Of a DNA stretch of 64,000 nucleotides, positions 1 through 14,600 are shown one piece after another (position 1 is the stretch's first letter; each line of letters starts with the position of its first letter). The stretch spans positions 3,348,001-3,412,000 of the forward strand of contig OX595985.1 of assembly GCA_951394045.1 (NCBI GenBank), given 5' to 3'. Source of the DNA: Nitzschia sp. DOCU1 (taxonomy: Eukaryota > Bacillariophyta > Bacillariophyceae > Bacillariales > Bacillariaceae). Under the pieces are notes generated by a model. The model was not told the DNA's origin. It saw nothing but the letters and a program-made list of their open reading frames with translations, and made no database searches. Made by a program: the position numbers and the translations under genes.

Positions 1-371
1 TCAAAACTCTCAGGAGTTTCGGCTTCGAGTTCCGAGGCCTTCGCGTTGAACGCGGCCAATACCTGGCCTTTCAGCAAATTGCGTGTTAACGCAAATTTCT
101 GAGGTCCCGTAGTCAAATCCTGACCCGCGATCACATCCTTAAGTCCGATAAGGAAAAGGAACCACTCTTCGGGCGTTCCGTCGGTGAAATGCGGTTGTTT
201 GACGCGTCGCGTCAACGATTTTTTGTCTTTTGGGTCAATGCGCAAGTCGTATTGACTGTACGCCCCATCTTTGAGCTCCTTTGGCTCGGGTCTTTCGATA
301 CTGACCGGTGCTGATTTGAAGCCCTGCTTCTCGGCAGCGGTCTTCTTCGGGATGCTGTTTGCAATCTTCAT
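1..371 (-). pseudogene. Gy-B gag, 5' part, cut by window edge
   Basis: The frame starts at the ATG read down from 371 (MKIANS...) and runs off the left edge. It copies the gag start at 3242. The protein is a Ty3/gypsy-type capsid precursor related to the Gy-C gag of this window (both carry LTTGPQK and QKRYMRR). In the complete neighbouring unit this gag runs into integrase DNA in another frame, so no full gag-pol can be made. Confidence 0.75.
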
Positions 372-408
372 CTTTAGCTCACGCGTGTAACGTGGAGTGT
401 TAACACTG

Positions 409-865
409 TGCACTACGCTGAAAGTACGATGAAAAAGTTGTAGTGGAAATAATTGTGAGATCTAAGTTATCGCTGATTATATCGCTCCTAGACCACGAGG
501 GTCTTCCCTCAACGCATCCAGTATGCGTTGGATACAACTCCCACCGATCTAGCTTCTCGGATCTCTTCAAGATCCATAGCTAGATACCGTTGGAAGTTCT
601 AGCTCAGTAGTAGACGTCGACGGCTCGCCGCGCTCGCCGTTGTCGTTGTCATTGTTCGTCAGCCGCGTCGGCCTTGCCCGTCCGTCCGTGCGTCCACAGA
701 CGTTCGACCAAGTCGACGTTAGCCATGTATGTATCTAAGGTATGTTGGTACTACACGTAGGCCATTGTGTGTACTCATCGTTCGAACATTCTAACATTCC
801 AATGATACAACATTCTAACGTTCTAACTACTTGTTAGATCTAGAGGGGTATTCTAGTGTACTGCA
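409..865 (-). repeat. Gy-B LTR (copy 1)
   Basis: A 457-bp LTR reading on the minus strand from TGCAGTACACTA to CGTAGTGCA. Its termini resemble those of Gy-C LTRs. It is followed on the gag side by one base and the 12-bp palindrome at 396-407. It is identical in extent to the copy at 3280-3736. Confidence 0.85.
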
Positions 866-2418
<1,553 letters not shown>

Positions 2419-3242
2419 AAGCATTCATACTTTGCGGCCTTACCGTCGGTTCCCGCTCTCGGGCCTCCGCGCTTCCTCTTCGAGGGATTTTCGTCATTCG
2501 ACTTGCCATGCTTGTCCGCCTTATTGCTAAGGGCTTCATTGATTTCCTCAGTAGCTTCCAGCCGTTCGCAGAAGTCTACGAAGTCTTGAACCGTGTGTTC
2601 CACCGGCTCGAATCCTTGTAGGATCATCTCCTTGCGCCACTTGGCGGGGATCCCAAACTCGCAATTCTCCATGAGCTCGTCGTCGGGAATTTTGTTTTTC
2701 TCGCCTTTCGCGTCGAACAGCGCGAGGTAATCGTTTAGCTCGCGGAGCCGAGCCACATACGCCTTCATTGTCATTGTCGGGGGCTTTCGGCAGATCCGAC
2801 GCATATAGCGCTTTTGAAGTTGCACTGCGCGTTTTGGGAGAACATACGCCGTAACCGCGTGCAAACTTTTCTCAAAACTCTCAGGAGTTTCGGCTTCGAG
2901 TTCCGAGGCCTTCGCGTTGAACGCGGCCAATACCTGGCCTTTCAGCAAATTGCGTGTTAACGCAAATTTCTGAGGTCCCGTAGTCAAATCCTGACCCGCG
3001 ATCACATCCTTAAGTCCGATAAGGAAAAGGAACCACTCTTCGGGCGTTCCGTCGGTGAAATGCGGTTGTTTGACGCGTCGCGTCAACGATTTTTTGTCTT
3101 TTGGGTCAATGCGCAAGTCGTATTGACTGTACGCCCCATCTTTGCTCTCCTTTGGCTCGGGTCTTTCGATACTGACCGGTGCTGATTTGAAGCCCTGCTT
3201 CTCGGCAGCGGTCTTCTTCGGGATGCTGTTTGCAATCTTCAT
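2419..3242 (-). pseudogene. Gy-B gag (tandem unit 1/2 boundary)
   Basis: The nucleocapsid/capsid precursor of Gy-B. I chose the ATG at 3242 (MKIANS) because the longer frame to 3284 would begin inside the LTR. The gypsy capsid-like region is recognisable by similarity to Gy-C gag. A Lys/Arg-rich tail (KRKRGG) precedes what looks like the first cysteine of a zinc knuckle (KYEC), where the sequence breaks at about 2418 into Gy-A integrase. Gag therefore lacks its C-terminus. Confidence 0.85.
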
Positions 3243-3266
3243 CTTTAGCTCACGCGTGTAACGTGG

Positions 3267-3278
3267 AGTGTTAACACT
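3267..3278 (-). promoter_or_regulatory. 12-bp palindrome at the primer-site position, Gy-B
   Basis: AGTGTTAACACT, a perfect palindrome, lies one base inside the Gy-B LTR. The reverse-transcription primer site normally starts here, but no TGG-type tRNA complement is visible. The same sequence is at 396-407. Confidence 0.7.
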
Positions 3279-3279
3279 G

Positions 3280-3736
3280 TGCACTACGCTGAAAGTACGA
3301 TGAAAAAGTTGTAGTGGAAATAATTGTGAGATCTAAGTTATCGCTGATTATATCGCTCCTAGACCACGAGGGTCTTCCCTCAACGCATCCAGTATGCGTT
3401 GGATACAACTCCCACCGATCTAGCTTCTCGGATCTCTTCAAGATCCATAGCTAGATACCGTTGGAAGTTCTAGCTCAGTAGTAGACGTCGACGGCTCGCC
3501 GCGCTCGCCGTTGTCGTTGTCATTGTTCGTCAGCCGCGTCGGCCTTGCCCGTCCGTCCGTGCGTCCACAGACGTTCGACCAAGTCGACGTTAGCCATGTA
3601 TGTATCTAAGGTATGTTGGTACTACACGTAGGCCATTGTGTGTACTCATCGTTCGAACATTCTAACATTCCAATGATACAACATTCTAACGTTCTAACTA
3701 CTTGTTAGATCTAGAGGGGTATTCTAGTGTACTGCA
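3280..3736 (-). repeat. Gy-B LTR (copy 2)
   Basis: The second copy of the 457-bp LTR. Beyond its outer end (3737) it joins the truncated Gy-A LTR directly. The two together may act as a hybrid LTR of about 860 bp. Confidence 0.85.
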
Positions 3737-5289
<1,553 letters not shown>

Positions 5290-5687
5290 AAGCATTCATA
5301 CTTTGCGGCCTTACCGTCGGTTCCCGCTCTCGGGCCTCCGCGCTTCCTCTTCGAGGGATTTTCGTCATTCGACTTGCCATGCTTGTCCGCCTTATTGCTA
5401 AGGGCTTCATTGATTTCCTCAGTAGCTTCCAGCCGTTCGCAGAAGTCTACGAAGTCTTGAACCGTGTGTTCCACCGGCTCGAATCCTTGTAGGATCATCT
5501 CCTTGCGCCACTTGGCGGGGATCCCAAACTCGCAATTCTCCATGAGCTCGTCGTCGGGAATTTTGTTTTTCTCGCCTTTCGCGTCGAACAGCGCGAGGTA
5601 ATCGTTTAGCTCGCGGAGCCGAGCCACATACGCCTTCATTGTCATTGTCGGGGGCTTTCGGCAGATCCGACGCATATAGCGCTTTTA
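5290..5687 (-). pseudogene. Gy-B gag internal fragment inserted in A0 pol
   Basis: Matches the C-terminal half of Gy-B gag (from QKRYMRRICRKPP to the KYEC break). At 5687/5688 it joins Gy-A pol just after the EISY residues that follow RNase H in intact copies. It is the last partial unit of the tandem array. Confidence 0.85.
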
Positions 5688-6755
5688 TAGGAGATCTCGT
5701 AGTCGTCATCATCTCTTGGGTGATGCGACATACAATAAGACATCTGTTTCCCAATGGTAACGTCCTCTGTCGACTCATCGTCTGGGTCACTATTCGGGTG
5801 TCGCGATAGCGTGTCCGCGACTACATTGTCTTGGCCTTTGACATGCACGAACTTAGCACCGTAGTCTTCCAACAAGAGACGCCAGCGAACCACTCGGGAA
5901 CTCGGCATCTTGTTGTACAGAATATTTAAGTGGTCCGTGTGTACTACCAGCTGTTGACCAAGGAGAATATTCCTAAATTCTTTAAGCGTCTCAACTATAC
6001 TTAGCAGTTCCTGTTCGCCTGTTGTATAATTCTTCTTCTGGGCGGAGTTCAACTTCCGACTATAGAACGCCAATGGCTTGCCATCTTGCATAATTACGGC
6101 GCCCAATTGATAATCGCTAGCGTCCGTATATATGTGGAATTCTTTATTGAAGTCGGGGAAGTTCAACAGCGTCTCTCGCGCTACTGCTCGCTTAATCGAT
6201 TCGAATGATTCATTGCATTCGGGAGTCCATTTCCACGGGACTGACTTGGAACACAACGCCGTTAGCGGCGCCAGTATGTGCGATCGCTTCCGCCACATAT
6301 CACGGTAGTAATTTACCATGCCTAAGAAATGTCTCAGTTGTCGCAGAATATCATCCATGTATACTTGGACGTACTCCAGGTCACCAAGGAGACACATCAT
6401 GATACTTTGGAAAATATCAGGGGCATTGGATATACCCATCGGCAGCACCTGGTACTGATATAAGCCCCACGGCATTACAGTACCAAGGAGGCCTTGGCTG
6501 TACTTATCCATTGGAATGTGATAATAGCCCATGCTGAGGTCAATAGCCGTTGCCCATTTAGAGCCCTGGAGTTTTTGCAATAACTCATTGATCTTTGGCA
6601 GTGGGTGCGGCTTGCGCACAAGATATTCGTTGAGTTTCCGAAAATCTGTAAGTACGCGCACATCGCCCGTTTTCTTCGGTTGAATGAACGTGCCGGCCGT
6701 CCATGTGGATTGGTTGACACGCTTCCAGATTCCAAGTTTTTCGAATCGTTCGCGT
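5688..6755 (-). pseudogene. A0 reverse transcriptase and RNase H, internally deleted
   Basis: Gypsy RT and RNase H of copy A0. Visible are the RT fingers (TDFRKLN), LSMGYYHIP, the catalytic YMDD and the RNase H start [12 protein letters not shown]. Compared with copy A3, about 70 residues right after YMDDIL are deleted without a frame change, removing the thumb and connection; the protein jumps to QLRHFLGMVNYYRDMW. A 10-bp deletion near 6745 puts this part out of frame with gag-protease upstream. It cannot encode an active enzyme. Confidence 0.9.
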
Positions 6756-8747
6756 CGTTTGCTCGTACGCATGAGGAATGCCGAATGGCTTAGCATGATA
6801 CGGCTTTGCTCCTTCTTTTAGCTCTAGATGAATAGGATCTATTTTTAGTTTACCTAGTCCGCCACCGAATAGTGTGGGGTGCTGCTTCAGTTCAGCTAGT
6901 AGCTCGTCTCGTTGCTCCTTAGTTAAGTAGTCGAGTGAGTCAACAAACTCTTCCATCTCAACCTTGGAGTAGTCGGCATCGAGGATCTTAGCTTGTCGTT
7001 CTTCCGCCGCTTTGATAACGGGGGCGTCTTGAGACATCTCGTACAGCAGCTGTAGAGCCTCTGGATCCGTCACAACACCACGTCCCTTCATCTCGACTTC
7101 GCTATCGCCCCATCGAATCGTTCGTTTCTCGAAATCAAGTACAAACTTCAATTCGGCTAATAGGTCAAGTCCTAGAATCAGGTCGTAAGGTGAGTTTTCG
7201 CGATCTGTATGCTCGTCGACGTGACATGGCCAACGAATTTCCTTACTAGACGAGAGTTCGGGGATCCTAAAGCGAATCATTCCGACTTTGTCCGTCTTGA
7301 ATTTGCCGCCCATAGTAGTCCAAGTAGTAACTCGTTTTCCAGTGGGAACGAGCTGGCTAAGCGTTACAAAGTTCTTAAGAACAATAGAACGACTAGTACC
7401 CGTATCTAGAAGAGTTCTAAGGACGTAGGATTCGCCTCTAGGATTTAAAGCTTCGACGACTATTTCTGTAGTTAGCCGCCTCGCAATTTTCCTATTCAGC
7501 TCTATTCCAGGGTGTGACGCTCGAATAGCAAAACTATGTTCCTTTTCGCTATTGTAGTCAATGTAGTCGCTCTCGGACTCGCTACTTTCGTTACTGCTAC
7601 TATCTGCCTGATTGTTCACCTGGAAACTGACCTGCCTTTTGGCTTTGGTCTTTCCTTTTTCTTTCTTACTTTGTTTCTTGGCGAGGGCTTTCACGACCGT
7701 CTCCATTTGGAGGGCCGAGAACATGTTCTCTCGGGCTCCGCGTGGACGCTTATTTGGGCGCTCCTTGGCATTGCCAGGGAGGCTCCAACACTTGTCGTCG
7801 GGGGCCGGGTGGAACTTGCCGCAGTGCTTGCAGGCTTCCTTTCGGTCCCCCTTTTCGCCCTTCTTGCGGTCTTTGCCTCTCTTTCTTTTCTTACCGCCGT
7901 GTTTGCTTTCGCTTTCAGACCGGTCGGCGTTTTTCCTTTCTTTGTTTTTCTTGTCGGCTCGAACCGCATCGTCAAAGACGTGCTTGGCCTCGAGTTTTTC
8001 CAAGTACTTATAGTACTCGTCGAGCGTCATCGAGAAGGGATCGATGTTCGAGGTGAGCAGATCTCTCTGCCACTCGATTCTCTTCGCTCGGTCAAGGATT
8101 TCCACGAGCTCGTCGTCGTCGAACATCTCGCAGCTCGTTTTATCTTCGGGGATCGGGAAGTAAGGTAGCATGTTGTTTTGACGAAGTAGTTCGGCCCGGA
8201 AGTCGGCCAACGACATCTCCATCATGAACACATGGTAGCGTAGGTAGTTGCGTTGGCGGCGGTAGGCGTGCTCGGTGCCGAAGTAGTACTTGCCCATTCG
8301 CTGCACCGCTTCGTTGAATGTGTCGTCCGGGGTCTCTTCTTCTTCCTCGTCAGACTCGTCAATGTTATGACGAAGGTTAGCCACGATGTCGGCGAACCTC
8401 TGCCTTGCTTCACCGGCCAACAATGCCTTCGCGTACTTGATCTTTTTCTCCCCATTGTCCAAGGGGACATCCCGAATTAACTCGTCCATCTGGATCCTCC
8501 ACTTGACCCATCGTTCGGCGTCGCCTTGCTCGAAGATGAAGCAACGCGTTTCGAACTCATCCGAGTCCTCGTCGGTCGGGTCCAACTTGATCTTGATCTT
8601 CTTCGATTTCTCGTCCTCTTGGAGAACGTCATCGTCCTTGGGTTTCTCGCGACGAAAGAGGATCAGCGGCGAGTTAACGTGAGCGGCTTGGGTTAGGAGC
8701 AACGCGACTTTCTTGGCGTACTCGTGGTTGGAGTAAGAGGTCTTCAT
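6745..8747 (-). pseudogene. A0 gag-protease
   Basis: The first two thirds of the Gy-A single gag-pol frame, starting at the ATG read down from 8747 (MKTSYSNHEY, conserved in all A copies). Gag is highly charged, with a Lys/Arg-rich stretch, then a zinc-binding CKHCGKFHPAPDDKC of spacing CX2CX3HX6C, an acidic Ser-rich linker, and an aspartic protease with LLDTGTSRS. In intact relatives gag, protease and RT are one frame with no stop. Here a 10-bp deletion at about 6745 ends that frame. Confidence 0.9.
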
Positions 8748-8758
8748 CCTCAAACGGG

Positions 8759-8770
8759 AGTTTTAAAACT
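8759..8770 (-). promoter_or_regulatory. 12-bp palindrome at the primer-site position, Gy-A
   Basis: AGTTTTAAAACT, a perfect palindrome, one base from the 5' LTR and followed by CCC. The same arrangement occurs at 29966-29977, 40168-40179, 45401-45412, 48291-48302 and 55532-55543. Confidence 0.75.
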
Positions 8771-8771
8771 G

Positions 8772-9390
8772 TGCCCTATCCCGGGGGTGACGAATAAAAG
8801 AATAGAAGACAATTTAATTGTGAGACCTATATTACATCTATTTGACTTTCCTTCCAACAACAAGATTGACGAGACGAAAGATTTTCGTCTTTCAAATATT
8901 TGCGACCGATCGTTCATTTTGTGAACGACATTCCCTGCGCGTAAATAATGCGCATATATGCTATCCATTCGGATATGTCGATTCCTCGTATCGTCGCCTT
9001 CTAACTAGGCATCCCTAGTCTTGGCTAGCTACGACTCCTCTTTACCCATGGTCTGAATTATTTCCTTGTCTTAAATACATCTCCTCTATTAGGCGATGAA
9101 TATTTACTACTTAGATTGTAGGCATGCCGTTGGCAAGGGACTCTATGGGTTAGTCGAATGTCACTATGCAATATACTACAGAGCGCGTTCATGTGTAACG
9201 CTGCGACTCCTTTGATCGCTGCGTCGGTGTGCCGTCGGCGACGACGTCACCGCTCGTTCGAGTCCGTGTCCGTTAGCCGTCTGTACGTCGTCCGTCCAAC
9301 GGACGACTCCGTTCGTCTATGACTACTAAGACTACCAGCTTAAAGGACTAACTTGACTAAACTAATTATGCGTCTCTGTGGGGTATGGCA
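8772..9390 (-). repeat. Gy-A LTR, full length (5' LTR of A0)
   Basis: A 619-bp LTR from TGCCATACCCC to GGGATAGGGCA on the minus strand, with imperfect terminal inverted repeats. The flank beyond 9390 is GAGAC. The partner LTR is truncated, so no target duplication can be tested. Confidence 0.95.
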
Positions 9391-9760
9391 GAGACATAGT
9401 GAAAAACAATAAACTGGGAAATCGGTTTTTCACCATTACTCACCCTACGCTAAGTGACACGTAGGACCAGTACCAGGAATTCTCGAGAGCAGTCATGAGC
9501 AGTGCGTTCGCTTGATAGCGCGCCTGCATGGCAAATGGGCGGACGCGCCCACCTCCATTGTGTCGCATGGAGCATGTGTGTAGCCGGGCACACCATTTTT
9601 ATCATTGATCTCGCTGACTCTAGCGAGCGATCTGGCAATATTGCCGATCATGTCAACTTGAAATCCAGCAGAACGAATGACCCGAAACGATCTCACTCTT
9701 CGTGAGCCCCCCCTCTTACGTCCTGTTCTATCGTAATCTTTACTACTGCTATCATCAACT
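9391..9760. other. Non-coding leader before Co-F gag
   Basis: No coding frame is credible. By position it should hold the end of a Co-F LTR and its leader. I could not find a second copy in the window to define LTR limits. Confidence 0.4.
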
Positions 9761-11243
9761 ATGGCTGCTGCTCAAGCTGCTTGGATCACCTACATGACCG
9801 ATACCCTCGGCATTGCTGATGCTCCTATCCGTGATGCAATCATTGCTGAAGGGGTGACGAACATTACTGATCTTGCCACGCTCTCTGATGACGAAGTCAA
9901 GAGTATCTGTACTAACATTCGCAAGCCTGGAGGCACTACTGAAAATCCAGTTTATGTTGCGGCTGTTGCTGCTGGCGGCGCTGTTGCTGTTGATGTCAAC
10001 ATTCCTCAGCGTATCCCAAATCCGGGTATTGCTGTTCCTCTCCCAAAAGAAAAATTGCTTCGTCAAGTCGCCTATCTTGGGGCGCATTTCAAGAAGGTTC
10101 AGCGCACCTTTACTACTGCTAGTGCTTCTATCGCTCGTCTCAATGCATTGTGGATGTACAAAACTCGTGTTGAAGAGGAAGACAATGACATTGATCTCCC
10201 TGACAAACTTGTGAAAGTTGACAACATTCGTCAAGTGTTGGAAAACATTGATCACTACCTTCGCACCAAGTGTGGTGTTCATGGAAGCCCTCTTGCTTAC
10301 ATCACTCGTCCTCTTGAGGGTCTCCCCGCTGATGATCCTGGTTTTGGAGTTCCCAGTATCGATGAAGAACTCATTGAACGCAGTGAACATGCTGGTGATA
10401 CTTACACTACTGACAATGCTGCTGTGTGGTCCGTGATCCGCCATGTCACCCACGATGGACCTGGCTGGAATTGGGTTTACTTCGCCCTACGAAGCCATTA
10501 CATGGGCACTTCCTACGAGCACTTGATGAAGTCCAACGCTGACAAGATCTTGGAAACTGCCTATTACGATGGCAGGTCCCGCAACTTCACGTTTGAAAGT
10601 TACTCTGAGCGCTTGAATCGTGCATTCACTGATCTAGCAGAAGTTGGTGAGGCCGTTCCTCAGGATCGTCAAGTCCGAATCTTTCTCAAAGGGGTCCGTG
10701 CCCCGAATCTCCAAGTTCCAAAGTCGGTCGTCATGAGCAACAGCACTCATTCTTGCCCGTGACTACCTATCCGAGTTCAAGAACGAGACTGAGAACATTG
10801 AATCAGCGGCTCGTGGGCGTTCTATTAATGCTATTAACTCTACTGGTCGTGGTGGTGGCCGTTCCTCTGGGCGTGGCCGAGGTGGCCGACACTCCTCACG
10901 TGGAGGCCGCGGTTGCGGCGATGGACGTGGTGGCAGGTCTGGTTGCTCTGGTGGTCGTGGCCGTGGCAGTAGCTCGGTCGACGACATGACCGATCGCTAC
11001 TATCCCCCACATGAGTGGGATACCCTAACCCACGAACAACAACAATGTGTCCGCGACCTTCGAGCGGACCGTGATCGCCGTCGTGGCGTTGTTGCTGCTA
11101 CTAACACTCGAAATACTCGTCCTCGCTATGACAACAACAGCCCAAATCCTGTGCCTACTGCTCCCGCTCCTGCTCCATCCCAAGGGATTGGGGGTCTTGT
11201 CAACTCTCCTCGCTATGACGCAAATGGGAACATCATCCCCTGA
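9761..11243 (+). pseudogene. Co-F copia gag, frameshifted
   Basis: A copia-type gag starting at ATG 9761 (MAAAQAAWITYM) with a long helical capsid-like part. Near 10735 the frame shifts by one base; the continuation (ALILARDYLSEF) is open through a Gly/Arg-rich RNA-binding tail (repeated GRGG) to a TGA at 11241-11243. No pol of this family follows; instead Co-G begins in the opposite orientation. The tail resembles that of Co-G gag (YPP...W near the end), so both are CoDi-like, but the families differ. Confidence 0.8.
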
Positions 11244-11578
11244 CGTTTCCCTGAGGCAATGTGGCGTTTTCGCTTTCCTCGTGCTGTTATCACCCACCGC
11301 AGCGTTGCCTCATCACATTAAATCTAGCAAGGAGTGGCGGACGATTCAAGCACAAACACACGATACGATGGATGGTGATTCAACAATTGGACGAAACAAA
11401 ATTGTGACCTTACTTTATATCGCGGGCATTTCCAGTCCCGCCTGAGTCCCTAATCTTGGTGACTATCACGGGGAATTAACGGTCCCCTCAATGCTACTCG
11501 GATACTATATGATCCGATGGCATTGTCATCTCTTGCCTAAGGGTTACCACCTCTTTGGATGGACGTCTAACTCCAACA
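11244..11578 (-). repeat. Probable 3' LTR region of Co-G (limits uncertain)
   Basis: On the minus strand the Co-G pol stop is followed by a G-rich tract (GCGAGGGATC) and then TGTTGGAGTTAG at 11578, a typical copia LTR start. The matching 5' LTR is missing, so the other end is not defined. Some of the left part may belong to Co-F. Confidence 0.45.
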
Positions 11579-11636
11579 GATCCCTCGCAAAAGGTCACTG
11601 CCACCCTGCGGAGCCAAACGCATCTTCGACATCAAC

Positions 11637-14600
11637 CTAAAACATAACCTTCGAACATAATCTCTTTCTCTCCGGTCCAGTTTGAATCTTGGTCAGCATA
11701 TCAGCCAGGTTCGATTGTGTAGACTCATACCCAATACGAATGATATCGGCCGCAGCCTTTGAACGAACGTAGTGATACGCAATGGAATTCGACTTCTTCT
11801 TCAGCATCGATTCGGGAACGCTTGTATTCTTCACGACGGACATGTTGTCAACTCTAACATTGGCATAGCCCTCAATAGGGATGCCCATCATTCTCAGCTT
11901 GTAGCGCAATGCTTCCAACAACTCAACTCCGGTTTTTAAAGCCATGAACTCGGAGCCAAACGAACTTGTTTCAACACTGTTCTGTTTCTTTGAGTACCAA
12001 ACAATTGGCGCTCTGTTCAAGAAAATCAACACACCTGTGCGCGACTGTCGAGTAACAAGGTTAGCAGCATGCGAAGCATCAACGAACATAGTAATTACCA
12101 CTGGTTTTCCTAATGGTTTTGGTGTGTCCGGCGGCCATTCATCTTTAGCCCACGGATAGAATTCCGACCAATCGCATTTGGGTAACTCTTCCCACTCCAT
12201 GTAGGCGTCATCCATAACAAGTTTTGATCGATCATGAGACTTCAAATATGCAAAAATGTGTAGCACCGCATCCAGATGCCCTTTCCTCGGGCACGCATTA
12301 TACGCTGACAGCATCGAAACCTCTCCGCAGATGTCAATTCTCCCCAACTCAACAATCCAACGCAAAATTCCAATACATTGCATGTAAAATGATACACCGT
12401 CGTCATTCAGTAGTGGCGACGAATCCAGCTCTGGTCTGTAGCCATTCGGTAGTACAGAGCTGACCCTATTCTTCAGGGTCCCATCGATCCGTAATTGGAT
12501 CACGCGGATTGCTTCTTTCACGTACTCCTCTGAACCGATAGCCCATTTAAAATTAGCATCACCGTCAATCCAATATTTGGAGATTGAGGCTCCTAGATAG
12601 GATGTTGGCTCTCCCACTGACTCTGGTTTCAATAGGAACTGATCATTAAGATCGTTCAGGATTGACTTTGGATCGTGAGAGACACACAGCAAGTCGTCAG
12701 TATACACAAGTAAATACTCATAATATTTTTCGCCGTTCGGGTGCAACGCCTCACGACGCCAAACATCCATATCAGCACGGCATGGAATAAATTGCAATTC
12801 CTCCCTCAAAACCTTTGCACAATGAGACCTCCATGAAAATCCTGCGGACGATAATCCATAGAGTGCCTTAATGATCACAGCTCTCCGACCCTGGAGAGAG
12901 CCAAACTCCGGACCTAGGATTGTGTGAACCTTTTCTGCGCAAGGCGCATGCAAGTAAGCTCCTGCGATATCGGCAGACAAAATGTTAAGACCATTCAAAG
13001 CGGCAATAAGGAATGCTATTCGGATACTTTCCCGCGTCACAACCGACGCATATGTAATTGATGACGGCACCTCGGTCTGATCGCCTCTTGCGCAGATCCG
13101 GGCCTTTCTTGTCAGATCCATTTTAACATCAAAAATAATCATCAGGTCGATCTGCTGCGACCCTACTGGTGGTTGTTCACTGTCTTCAAGGACTTTTAAG
13201 GCAGGCAGCACAGTTTTAACTTCCTTGGCCATTGCCTTCTCCCACAGGTCAGTACCGGTTTCAGCATCAATAGCTCGTGCCCGGGCCACGTCCATGGGCC
13301 CCGGGACTTCGATTCCAAATTTCTCATTTTTGCGACGAATCGCGCGACGTTTGACTGCTTTCAAAATCCGATCACGTTTTCGTAGAGTATAGGGAACCCA
13401 CCAAACAAACACCGGTTCTTCAACAAGTTTATTTGCGACAGCATACTCCGCCAGTTGCACTGGATAGCCCTCTTTCGCATCCTTCAGCGAGAGCCATTCA
13501 GTTGATCCATCGACCATTTCGGCACAAACTTTCCATCCTTTCGTTGTTCTCTTGGGTATTCTCTGGCCATGACGCTCAATCCAAGCATCATCTTTCGACA
13601 AGGCACTCCCATCATGCTTGTGGTCGACGAACTCTTTCAAATGCATGACGGTGTAGCCTTCATCATCAACTGTGGCATAAATTGCTTCCGCGATCTCCGG
13701 AACGGTTGCCTCGATACGGATAAACCGATCGTCATCTTCTTCCGGCTCGACAGAAATTCCTTTTATTCGGTTACCAAGCGACACCTTTAACTTTTCAGTG
13801 AACTCCTTTTTCGTTTGCTTAATGTCCTCGGAGCGATGCTCCTCGGGCAACAGCGGAATGACTGAAGTACGATGCAAAATTGTCCCCTTCGAGGTCAGCA
13901 CGGCGAAGCAGAGCTCGTCTCCAACTTCAAAGCTTGGGCCAAGCCAGCGAGTGAGCTGCTTTTTCGGTTGGGCTGATTCTGCCGGCGACCGAGACCAACA
14001 CCAATCGTAGAACGCAAAGTCCACGAGATGTGAAATATCTGCAGTATTACCTGTAATAATTGTAGTGGCGCATTCACCTTCTTGCTCGGGGTGATTTAAA
14101 ACAGTGTGAGATCGTTGTTCGCAACAAGTCATAAAGCATCTGTCCCACAAAACAGCTGGTACGTTACGTGAGGTCATCGTCCTCTCATACAATCGGGTAA
14201 CTTCCCGAATCGTGTCCTCCGCTCTTGCTTGGTTATGCATGTAAGGCTCCACCGGATAAATAGGAACCTGCGCCTTTTGACAGCGCCTCAAGAATTCTCC
14301 TTGCGTTAAGGTAGTAGCCGAATCCGGAATAATCGCTTCAGGAAATCCGAATGCACGAAATAATTTATCCAGCGATGTATGAGCATCGTTTTCTTGTCGC
14401 AACGGGAAAGCTTGGCACCATTGAAATGTCGTAGCATAAACTTGGAGGCAAGTAGTCCCCTCAAGCGATGTGCAGGGACCAAACTTCGTGTCGGTATACA
14501 TAGCACATTTCAACCTTGGATACCGGAGCTGATAATGGGAGGGCCGAAATAAACGGTCCCCTGAGACCTTGCTCCAGTCTCTGATGGCACGTTGAGTCGT

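Noticed and set aside
7536..8168. A 210-codon plus-strand frame rich in Leu/Val/Phe, looking like a membrane protein
   Set aside because: It is the antisense of the Lys/Glu-rich A0 gag; the same false frame appears opposite every other Gy-A gag.
9755..10453. A minus-strand frame of 232 codons
   Set aside because: Antisense of Co-F gag with no recognisable motif.
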